This document shows positions 5,323 to 12,395 of a stretch of DNA of 35,523 nucleotides, in pieces (the stretch's first letter is position 1; the number at the start of each line of letters is the position of its first letter). Below the pieces are notes generated by a model that was not told where the DNA came from, searched no databases, and saw nothing but the letters and a program-made list of their open reading frames with translations. This stretch comes from Rhodocyclales bacterium (GTDB lineage Bacteria > Pseudomonadota > Gammaproteobacteria > Burkholderiales > Rhodocyclaceae). The stretch lies in contig JACRIY010000045.1 in NCBI GenBank assembly GCA_016235805.1, positions 1 through 35,523 of the forward strand, in the 5' to 3' direction. The position numbers were made by a program, and so were the translations under genes.

Positions 5323-7998
5323 TTAGACGATGTGGCGCGGCTTGAGGCTCATGCGGGTCAGGTCGGTCTTGTATTCCGACTCGCCCACCTTGGTCAGCGT
5401 GCCGCGTCCCAGCTTGTAGCGATAGTTGTTGGTCATCGGATCGGGCACGGCGGAGACAACGGCGTTGGCCATCGATTTCGGTGTATTGAAATTCGACTTG
5501 GCAACCCCTTCCTTGATCTCGTCCGAGACGATGGCGACGGCCTTGAACTTGCCGACCGTGGTCTTGATGTGGCCGTCCTTCATCAACTGGTTGAAGGTCA
5601 AGTCGGCATCGAGCACGCCCTGCGGCTGGCCGGTCTGAACGTATACAGCATCATTGACGATCTCGACCCAGTCGCCCGATTCGATGCCGCGCTTCTTGGC
5701 ATCGTTGGGGTGGATGATGATGAAGTTATCCGGCCAGCGCTGGTGCAGATGTGGCTTGCGACGGTCATCGAATGCGGACTGCCAGGTCTCGTTGATGCGG
5801 CCATTGGTGACCCAAATTTCATTCTTCTCGGCGCGCGGCTTGACGGCCTCGAAGAACTGATACCAGCCCGGATACTTCCACGGACTCTTGAGCAGGATCG
5901 CCTTGCCGGTGAAGGTATTGAAGGAATACAGGAAATGCCGCTGAACTTCGCTGTCTTCCATTTCGCCCCAGTTGTTGCTCGGATCGTGCAAGCGCTTGGT
6001 GCCGACCAGCTTGCCGTCCTTGACGCGGATCGGAGTCTGGATGCCGGTGGTGCCCATGGTGCGCAGCAGTTCGTGGCCCTTGATGCCCATGTCCTTGGCC
6101 TTGGCGACGAGCGGCTGGTAGTTGAGCACGCCGCCGCGGCCGAAGCGCGCCGCTTCCTCGAAGATGTCGTTTGACGACTTCCAGTTGTAACTTCCGTCCG
6201 CCGTGTAACCCATTTTCTCGGCGAACTTCATCACCGCCCACCAGTCGGGCTTGGACTCGCCCGGCGCGTCATAGAACTTGGCGTAAAGCCGCAGGCGGCG
6301 TTCTGAATTGCAGCGCGTGAAGTCGTCCTCACCCCAGGTCGCGGCGGGCAGCACGAAGTCGGCGAACTCCGTGCCGACCGGCTCGCAGGGATAGATGTCG
6401 GAGTCGACCATCACCATGCCGCCGGCGTCGACCCGATTCTTCAGCGTTTCGAAGATCGCCGCGCGATCGAGGCTCATGATCTGGTGCGGGCTGCCGTTGG
6501 TCAGTTCCTTCATGCGCGCGCCGAGGGCATCGGAGGCCATCATTGCCGCCACCCAGGTGGTGCCGAAAACCCAGGCGAACTTCACTTCGCCGGCCATCAC
6601 CCAGCGATCCAGGTTGAAGCTCTTTTTACGCCGCCCCGGATGCTTTTCGGGATTGAGCCAACCGGAGCCGCCGCCTGCGCCCATCCAGCCGCGCTGGTGG
6701 CCACCGCCGCGCGAGATCATGCGACCCGGCCGGTTGCCGGCGCCACAGATCAGGCCCAGTGCCGCAAAGGACGTGGTGTTCATGTAGTTGTTGGTCCAGT
6801 AGTTGCCCTTCTCGCACATGAACGAGGTCTTCGGCGTCTGGCCCTTGACCGGCTTGGCAATCCACTCGGCGGCCTTGCGGATGTCCGCTTCCGGGATCCC
6901 GGTAATCTTGCTGGCCACGTCGAGCTTGGACTCTTCAGCGCCAAGGATGAACTTCTTGTAGTCCTCCCAATCGCTCTGCCAGGTGCCCCAGGTGGTGCGC
7001 CACTGCCAGCCCGTATTTCGCGTGCCGCGGCCGTAGCCGGAATCGACTTCCCAGGGCTTTGCGATCCACTGGTCGATGAAGGCCTGATCCTGCCAGCCGT
7101 TCTCGATGATGATTCTTGCCAGCGCGTTGTGCAGCACACTGTCGGTGCCGATGTTGATCGGCAACCACAGGCCGCGATCGTTGGCGACTGCCCAGGCCAC
7201 GCCCATGGTCTTGTGCGGCGTGACGAAGATCATCTTGGCGCTGCCCGGCATCATCCACTGGGTGAACAGCGTGGTCTTGGTTTCGTAGGGATCGACGCCC
7301 GAAAGGAAGGCCACGTCGGCCAGTTGCCAGTCCTCGTAACAGGACGAGAACGAGTCGATGCCCGCATCGTCGAGACCGGTGGCGTCGTTGGTGCCGGAGG
7401 CCTTGTCATGTGGCGCCACGGCCGGCGTGCCGACACTGGTCATGGCCAGTTTGGTGATCGCGTAGGTATTCTCGAAATACTGGTAGGAGTACATCTTCAC
7501 CGCCCAGCTGTGCTCGCCATACTTCGCCAGCACGTATTTCGAAATATCGGCCATCGCCTCGGTCGCCAGATCCCAACTCACCGGCGTCAGCTTGCCGTTG
7601 ACGCGAATCATCGGCTGCTGAAGTCGCTCGCGGGTCTTGGTCTTCGGGTTGTAGCACTTCTGGCCGAGCGTACCGCCGCGGATCGAATGGTTGCCGCCGA
7701 CATTGACCACGGTTGCGTCCTTGTCCGGCACGATGATGACATTGTGCGGCTTGCCCTTGTGGCTGACGACGTTGTGCTGAGCCGGGCTCACCCAAGCGGT
7801 CATCATGTTCTGGTGCGGGAAGTCGGCCTTCAGAGCATTCTGGCTTGCTGCCGGACCGCCCTCCTTCCCTACTGGCCAGCGATACACCTTGTAGCCGCAG
7901 GCCACGGTGCAGTAGTCGCAAGCCGTGGTGAAGACTTCGGCATCCTTCGGCGGCAGCGGCACGCGATCGGCGGCGATGTAGCGTTCGTTCTTGCTCAT
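5323..7998 (-). CDS. idrA: Molybdopterin oxidoreductase, AioA/IdrA family (iodate reductase-like catalytic subunit)
   Basis: I start it at the ATG at 7998 (891 residues), preceded by GAGGAGA; the frame extends six codons further to 8016 but would then overlap the Rieske gene. The N terminus has C27-x2-C30-x3-C34 in CDYCTVACGYKVYRW, the Fe-S motif of arsenite-oxidase-type subunits, then IRGGTLGQKC. Conserved MGD-binding blocks and the YEDWQLADV and SRGGGHQRGW segments follow. From a recalled alignment with the Alcaligenes AioA, the pocket Arg and His (here Arg430, His434) are kept, but the other two pocket residues (His and Glu) are not. No signal peptide: it is probably exported with the Tat-tagged Rieske partner. 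Two dihaem peroxidase genes in the same operon match the iodate reductase set IdrABP1P2, so IdrA or a relative is preferred over arsenite oxidase. A Trp-rich segment (about residues 316-344) looks like an insertion relative to AioA. Confidence 0.72.
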   Translation of the reverse strand: MSKNERYIAADRVPLPPKDAEVFTTACDYCTVACGYKVYRWPVGKEGGPAASQNALKADFPHQNMMTAWVSPAQHNVVSHKGKPHNVIIVPDKDATVVNVGGNHSIRGGTLGQKCYNPKTKTRERLQQPMIRVNGKLTPVSWDLATEAMADISKYVLAKYGEHSWAVKMYSYQYFENTYAITKLAMTSVGTPAVAPHDKASGTNDATGLDDAGIDSFSSCYEDWQLADVAFLSGVDPYETKTTLFTQWMMPGSAKMIFVTPHKTMGVAWAVANDRGLWLPINIGTDSVLHNALARIIIENGWQDQAFIDQWIAKPWEVDSGYGRGTRNTGWQWRTTWGTWQSDWEDYKKFILGAEESKLDVASKITGIPEADIRKAAEWIAKPVKGQTPKTSFMCEKGNYWTNNYMNTTSFAALGLICGAGNRPGRMISRGGGHQRGWMGAGGGSGWLNPEKHPGRRKKSFNLDRWVMAGEVKFAWVFGTTWVAAMMASDALGARMKELTNGSPHQIMSLDRAAIFETLKNRVDAGGMVMVDSDIYPCEPVGTEFADFVLPAATWGEDDFTRCNSERRLRLYAKFYDAPGESKPDWWAVMKFAEKMGYTADGSYNWKSSNDIFEEAARFGRGGVLNYQPLVAKAKDMGIKGHELLRTMGTTGIQTPIRVKDGKLVGTKRLHDPSNNWGEMEDSEVQRHFLYSFNTFTGKAILLKSPWKYPGWYQFFEAVKPRAEKNEIWVTNGRINETWQSAFDDRRKPHLHQRWPDNFIIIHPNDAKKRGIESGDWVEIVNDAVYVQTGQPQGVLDADLTFNQLMKDGHIKTTVGKFKAVAIVSDEIKEGVAKSNFNTPKSMANAVVSAVPDPMTNNYRYKLGRGTLTKVGESEYKTDLTRMSLKPRHIV

Positions 7999-8008
7999 GT
8001 TTTTCTCC

Positions 8009-8569
8009 TCAGGCACGCTTGGCAGTCATGGCGCTGTAGCCATACACCAGGCCTTGCACGCCAACGGCGTAGATGTCATCACCCTGCACCTCGAGCACGA
8101 TCTGCGGCAGGCTCTCGGTGGCATGGCCCGATATCACCATGCCGTGGCGGGTCAGGTCGAAGGTGGTCAGGTGCAGCGGACACGGGCCAAGTGCCTGATA
8201 GGCATCCTTGTAGGTCCCCTGCAGCGGACCGCCCATGTGCGGGCATTGCTGGTTGAAAGCCACCACGTCCATCGTGGGCCCGACGCCCCCGCCGGCTTTG
8301 GTGCCGAGCTTGACGAGGATGTTCTGCACGTTCGGGTAGGGGTAGGCGAACTCGACCGGCATGCCCTTCTTGAGTGCCGAAAGGCTGGCGATTTTCGTGC
8401 GTGAATAGCTGGCCTTCAGCGCGTGCATGGGCGCGGCTTCGGCTTCGCCAGGCAGGCCGATCGCGGCCAGGGTGACCATCGCGCCACCGGCGAGGAGGAA
8501 TTGCCGCCGGCTCATGCAGACAGGGTCGTCTTCATGATCGGCATGCACGGGTATGGTTTTTTCAGTCAT
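8009..8569 (-). CDS. idrB: Rieske [2Fe-2S] subunit, AioB/IdrB family, Tat-exported
   Basis: A 186-residue protein with a twin-arginine signal (SRRQFLLAGG at residues 20-29, then a hydrophobic stretch and an AEA-A cleavage site near 45). The Rieske cluster ligands are Cys109-x-His111 (CPHMGG) and Cys130-x2-His133 (CPLH). The two extra cysteines that form the disulphide in many Rieske proteins are Gly and Leu here, as in some arsenite oxidase small subunits. It would carry one electron at a time between the molybdenum subunit and periplasmic cytochrome c, and take the signal-less catalytic subunit through the Tat pore. AAGGAG lies just before the ATG; its stop is 10 bp before the catalytic gene's start. 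IdrB and AioB are closely related, so the name depends on the operon context. Confidence 0.78.
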   Translation of the reverse strand: MTEKTIPVHADHEDDPVCMSRRQFLLAGGAMVTLAAIGLPGEAEAAPMHALKASYSRTKIASLSALKKGMPVEFAYPYPNVQNILVKLGTKAGGGVGPTMDVVAFNQQCPHMGGPLQGTYKDAYQALGPCPLHLTTFDLTRHGMVISGHATESLPQIVLEVQGDDIYAVGVQGLVYGYSAMTAKRA

Positions 8570-8580
8570 GTCGGATCTCC

Positions 8581-9717
8581 TTATTTCACGGCCATCACTG
8601 GCGCGGGCAGGGGCTGGTAGTCGCCGGGCAGCTTGGGATCGTCGTGGATCAGCGGCTCATCCATCGACAGGGCTTCGAGGAATGCGACGAGGTCCTTCTT
8701 CTCCTGCACCGTGAGCTTGAGCGGCTTGAGCAGCGGCGTCTTGTTTTGCGCCGTGCCGCCACCCTGGTCATAGAACTCGACCACGTCGGCCAGCGTCGCC
8801 AGCATGCCGTTGTGCATGTAGGGCGCCGTGTATTTCAGCTCGCGCAGGGAGGGCACGCGCCACTTGCCGATGTCCTTGGGGTTCTTGGTGATGTAGAACA
8901 GCCCGTGGTCGTCGGCGCCGGTGCGGTAATACTGTTCCGGCACGCCCTTCTGGTAGAGCTCCCAGCGATGCGTCACCTGGCCGATAGGATCGTCCTTGAA
9001 GTTCGGATGCGCCGGCACGCCGGTGGCATAGAAGCGCTGGTTGGAAGCGAGCGGGCCGTTGTGGCACTGGATGCAGCCGGCCTTGCCGTTGTAAAGTGCC
9101 AGGCCCTTCTTCTGCGAATCGCCGAGCGCCTTCTTGTCACCCATCGCATAACGATCGGCAGGCACTTTCTTCGCCTCGGAATTCAGCGTGCGCTGATACG
9201 CTGAGATGGCACGCCAGGCATCATTGACGCGCGGCCATTCGGTGCCGAACACTTTCTTGAACTCGGCGACGTACTCCGGGATGAAGCGCAGGCGCATTTC
9301 CATCACCGAGTCGTCGCCATTGCCGGCCACGCCACCGCCGGCAGCGGCCGGCGCCTGGGCTTCGAGGCTGGTGACGGATCCTTCCCAGAACAGCTTGTTG
9401 TAGTAGGCGGAATTCAGCACGGTCTGCGAGTTGCGCCAGTGCTTGGTTCCCGGATAGCCGCGCGAAATCTGGCCGCCGTCGCCCCAGCCCAGCGCAGGCA
9501 GGTGACAGGAGACGCAGGGCATCGAGTTGTCCCCGGACAGCCGGCTTTCCCAGAACAGCTTTTTACCCAGCGCCACCTTCTCCGGCGTGTTCGGGTTGTC
9601 CTTCGGGATCGGTGGTGGGGGCAAGGGGCCGAGCTTGGGATACTTGTCGGCGGCGAGCGCCGAGAATGCCAGTGCCAGCACGCTGGCGGCAAGGGTGATT
9701 CGTAGTGTGAGTTTCAT
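8581..9717 (-). CDS. Periplasmic dihaem cytochrome c peroxidase (CcpA/MauG family; IdrP1/IdrP2-like)
   Basis: A 378-residue secreted protein (Sec signal about 1-22, cleavage near ALA-A). Two haem c motifs are visible, Cys68-VS-Cys71-His72 and Cys215-IQ-Cys218-His219, and the family block YMHNGMLATLADVVEFYDQGG lies near residues 310-330. Length and motif spacing are those of bacterial dihaem peroxidases, which reduce H2O2 to water with electrons from small cytochromes. In iodate reductase clusters two such proteins (IdrP1, IdrP2) accompany IdrAB and are proposed to remove H2O2 or other reactive by-products. It is second in the operon, with a GAGGAGA ribosome site and 11 bp before the Rieske gene. 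Which of P1 or P2 it corresponds to cannot be told. Proline-rich segment PPPPIP follows the signal. Confidence 0.85.
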   Translation of the reverse strand: MKLTLRITLAASVLALAFSALAADKYPKLGPLPPPPIPKDNPNTPEKVALGKKLFWESRLSGDNSMPCVSCHLPALGWGDGGQISRGYPGTKHWRNSQTVLNSAYYNKLFWEGSVTSLEAQAPAAAGGGVAGNGDDSVMEMRLRFIPEYVAEFKKVFGTEWPRVNDAWRAISAYQRTLNSEAKKVPADRYAMGDKKALGDSQKKGLALYNGKAGCIQCHNGPLASNQRFYATGVPAHPNFKDDPIGQVTHRWELYQKGVPEQYYRTGADDHGLFYITKNPKDIGKWRVPSLRELKYTAPYMHNGMLATLADVVEFYDQGGGTAQNKTPLLKPLKLTVQEKKDLVAFLEALSMDEPLIHDDPKLPGDYQPLPAPVMAVK

Positions 9718-9729
9718 CGCGCGATCTCC

Positions 9730-10815
9730 TCAGTTCTTGCCGTAGGCGGTCCAGACCTTCATGTCGGGCTGGCCGGGATCCTTGACGATGACAGGGTCGC
9801 CCGAGAGCGAGAGCAGGAAGGACTTCAGCGCCTGCTTTTCGGGGGCGGACAGATTGAGCGGCTTCAGCACCGAACCCGCGCCAGCACCCTTGTCATAGAA
9901 GTCGATGACCTCGTCGAGCGTGGCGAACACGCCGTTGTGCATGTAAGGCGCCGTGTACTTGAGGTCACGCAGCTGGGCGGTGCGGAACTTGCCCATGTCG
10001 CGCTTGTCCTTGGTGATCGCATAGGCACCGACATCGGTACGCGCGTTCATGTAGTTCGGCATGCCGGAGGTCGAGTAGTGCCGCAGCATGGTGATGGTGC
10101 GCAGCGGATTCTTCAGCACCTCGGGATGCTCGGGCACACCGGTCCTGTGCAGGTTGCCGTCGGAGCCGATCGGGCCGTTGTGGCAGGCCACGCAACCCGC
10201 CTTGCCCTTGAACAGCTCGTAACCCTGCTTCTGTTCAGCGGTCAGCGCGTTCGCATCGCCCTGCTTGAACTTGTCGAAGGGCGCGTTGGTGGTGCGTATC
10301 GTCTTGATGAACTCCCCGATGACGTTATAGACGCGCATGCCGTTGATGTCGTCCTTGCGCCACTTCGCCCACAGCGCGTTGTATTCGGGCACCTGCTTCA
10401 GGCGTTCCTGCATCAGTCGCGAATCCATGTTCATGGTGTGCGTCTCGGTGATCATGTCGCGCACCAGCGTGCCGGCGTCGGAGCCGTCGAGGCGGCCGTC
10501 CCACAGGTAACGCTTCTGGTGGGCACTGTTGATGACCGTGGGCGCGTTGCGGAAGTACTCCATCGACGGATACCCGGTCGACAGGGCTTGCCCGTCTCCC
10601 CAACCCTTTTGCGGGTTATGGCAGGTTGCGCAGGAAACGCCCCAGTCACCAGATATCCGGTTGTCGAAGAAGAAGTACTTGCCCAGTTCGATCATCGCCG
10701 CATTGCCGGGCTTGACCTCCGGCATCGGCGCAAGATCGGGGCCGGCCTGAGCCATGACCCCGGTCATTCCCGCGACCAGCGCGAGGCCGACGAGTTGCTT
10801 TCTGAGTGTTCGCAT
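9730..10815 (-). CDS. Periplasmic dihaem cytochrome c peroxidase, second paralogue (IdrP1/IdrP2-like)
   Basis: A 361-residue secreted protein (signal about 1-23), first gene of the operon. Haem motifs are Cys62-AT-Cys65-His66 and Cys208-VA-Cys211-His212; the C-terminal block YMHNGVFATLDEVIDFYDKG matches its neighbour. Both share GWGDG just after haem 1 and a (L/F)W(D/E)G motif. The two copies are clearly diverged, so they are old paralogues, not a recent duplication. The ATG at 10815 has a strong AAGGGGGAA ribosome site and lies about 66 bp from a sigma-54-type promoter. Expected role: peroxide or reactive-intermediate reduction in the periplasm, fed by the operon's cytochrome c; a MauG-like oxidase function is the alternative. 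Confidence 0.85.
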   Translation of the reverse strand: MRTLRKQLVGLALVAGMTGVMAQAGPDLAPMPEVKPGNAAMIELGKYFFFDNRISGDWGVSCATCHNPQKGWGDGQALSTGYPSMEYFRNAPTVINSAHQKRYLWDGRLDGSDAGTLVRDMITETHTMNMDSRLMQERLKQVPEYNALWAKWRKDDINGMRVYNVIGEFIKTIRTTNAPFDKFKQGDANALTAEQKQGYELFKGKAGCVACHNGPIGSDGNLHRTGVPEHPEVLKNPLRTITMLRHYSTSGMPNYMNARTDVGAYAITKDKRDMGKFRTAQLRDLKYTAPYMHNGVFATLDEVIDFYDKGAGAGSVLKPLNLSAPEKQALKSFLLSLSGDPVIVKDPGQPDMKVWTAYGKN

Positions 10816-10880
10816 GTGTTCCCCCTTGCGGTGGCAATTGCGCGTCGGCGGGACAATCCCGCTTCGCTACAGGGGATAAC

Positions 10881-10895
10881 GCAGGCTTCGTGCCA
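10881..10895 (-). promoter_or_regulatory. Sigma-54 (-24/-12) promoter of the five-gene operon
   Basis: On the minus strand TGGCACG-AAGC-CTGC (10895 down to 10881) gives the essential GG at -24 and GC at -12 separated by exactly 10 bp, with the -24 element a full match to the TGGCAC consensus. The predicted start is near 10870, leaving a leader of about 55 nt. The adjacent gene pair encodes a sigma-54 activator, which strengthens the call. Confidence 0.78.
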
Positions 10896-11001
10896 AGGTC
10901 CGAATTCGGGCACTGCGTGCCAACAGCCGGCTGATGGTGGCGCCAGGCACGACTGCACCCGCGATCACTGGTTAGAAATCGCCCGCCACGTCGAAAATCG
11001 C

Positions 11002-11020
11002 CCGGTCGAAATTCGACCGG
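11002..11020. promoter_or_regulatory. Perfect 19-bp palindrome, probable enhancer site of the response regulator
   Basis: The arms CCGGTCGAA and TTCGACCGG are separated by one base. It lies about 130-150 bp upstream of the predicted sigma-54 transcription start, the usual place for an NtrC-type upstream activating site, and abuts the response regulator's stop codon (11021-11023). A related half-site GTCGAAAATCG occurs just beside it (about 10990-11000). A terminator for the regulator gene is the alternative, but no T-run follows the stem. Confidence 0.6.
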
Positions 11021-12391
11021 TCAAGGCGAATCGGGCTCGCCGATTTCCTTGAGTTTGCTGCGCAGGGTGGCGCGCGTGATGCCGAGTATTTCGGCGGCGC
11101 GCGTCTTGTTGCCGGCGCACTGCGCCAGCACAAAACGGATATGCGCCGCCTCGGCGACCGCTAGGGTCAGGCGTGTCGTGTCGACCGAAGCAAGCGCAAG
11201 AGTCGGCGCTGGTGCCACGGCGTTTGCGATCTCCAGCGGCAGCTGAGCAGCTTCTATCACACCACGATCAGCCAGGATTACGGCGCGCTCCAGAACGTTG
11301 CGCAGTTCGCGAATGTTCCCCGGCCAGGCGTAATTGACCAGCAGATACTCGATATCCGGAGTCAGCGCGACCGGGCCTGTCCCCGTCGCGCGCACTGCCT
11401 CGGCGACGAAATGGCGCGCCAGGTCGGGGATGTCCTCGCGCCGCTCGCGCAAGGCCGGCACATCGATACTGCCGACATTGAGGCGATAGTAAAGATCCTC
11501 GCGAAAGCTGCCGACACGCACCATCTCCGGCAGCTTGCGATGGGTCGCGGCGACGAAGCGCACATCGACCTGGATTTCCCGACTGCCGCCAAGGCGACGG
11601 AAACTCTGCGTCTCCAGCACGCGCAGCAATTTGGGCTGCAAGGCAAGCGAGAGGTCACCGATCTCATCAAGGAACAGCGTGCCGCCGTCGGCGAGTTCCA
11701 GCAGGCCGCGCTTCTGCTGCTTGGCATCGGTGAAGGCACCCTTTTCGTGGCCGAAGAGTTCCGACTCCATCAAGCCTTCGGGCAGGGCCGAGCAGTTCAG
11801 CGTCACCCAGGGGCCGCCGCTGCGCGGCGACTGGCAATGAATCGCGCGCGCCACGCGTTCCTTGCCCGACCCGGATTCGCCATGGATCAGCACCGGCACA
11901 TGGGGCGCGGCTGCTATCCGCTGCGTAACGCGCAACAACTCGCGAAACGCCGCGCTGTCACCCACCAGGCCATCGAGTTCGCAGACATTCGATTGCGCTC
12001 GGCGCCATGCCACTTCGCGGCGCAAGGATCGAGTCTCGGTAGCACGGTCGATCAAGCCCGCTAGGTCTTCGAGGTCGAAGGGCTTGTTGATGTAATCGTA
12101 GGCGCCGGCCTTGAGCGCGGCCACCGCTGTTCGCACCTCCGGGTAGGCGGTCATGGTGATGACCAGCACCTCGTCGTCGATTTCCCGCAGGCCGGCGATG
12201 ATCTCCAGGCCATTGATGTCCGGCAGGCGAATATCCAGCAGGACGATCTCGTGACGGCGCTCGCGGGCATGAGCCAGCCCCCGCTGGCCGTTTTCCGCTA
12301 GATCGACTTCGAAGCCCTGGCGGCGCAGGAAGTTGCCCAGCGTCAGGCGCAGGGTGTCGTCGTCCTCGATGATCAGGATATGGCTTGCCAT
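11021..12391 (-). CDS. NtrC-family sigma-54-dependent response regulator
   Basis: A 456-residue three-domain activator. Receiver: residues 1-115, acidic pocket EDD near 9-11, phosphoacceptor Asp53 (LLDIRLP), Thr/Ala and Lys103 (NKPF). AAA+ domain: about 140-385, Walker A GESGSGKE (171-178), Walker B LFLDEI (239-244); the sigma-54-contacting loop is GAFTDA (218-223) instead of GAFTGA. C-terminal Fis-type HTH: about 415-450 (NKTRAAEILGITRATLRSKL). It activates sigma-54 RNA polymerase from an enhancer after phosphorylation, presumably by the kinase encoded four bases upstream. The neighbouring operon has a -24/-12 promoter and an enhancer-like palindrome, so that operon is the likely target. AioR, regulator of arsenite oxidase, has the same architecture. 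Confidence 0.92.
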   Translation of the reverse strand: MASHILIIEDDDTLRLTLGNFLRRQGFEVDLAENGQRGLAHARERRHEIVLLDIRLPDINGLEIIAGLREIDDEVLVITMTAYPEVRTAVAALKAGAYDYINKPFDLEDLAGLIDRATETRSLRREVAWRRAQSNVCELDGLVGDSAAFRELLRVTQRIAAAPHVPVLIHGESGSGKERVARAIHCQSPRSGGPWVTLNCSALPEGLMESELFGHEKGAFTDAKQQKRGLLELADGGTLFLDEIGDLSLALQPKLLRVLETQSFRRLGGSREIQVDVRFVAATHRKLPEMVRVGSFREDLYYRLNVGSIDVPALRERREDIPDLARHFVAEAVRATGTGPVALTPDIEYLLVNYAWPGNIRELRNVLERAVILADRGVIEAAQLPLEIANAVAPAPTLALASVDTTRLTLAVAEAAHIRFVLAQCAGNKTRAAEILGITRATLRSKLKEIGEPDSP

Positions 12392-12395
12392 GGTG

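Noticed and set aside
5323-8569. Plain arsenite oxidase (aioBA) call
   Set aside because: Two arsenite-pocket residues are absent and two dihaem peroxidases share the operon, which fits iodate-reductase-type clusters better; aio remains the second choice.
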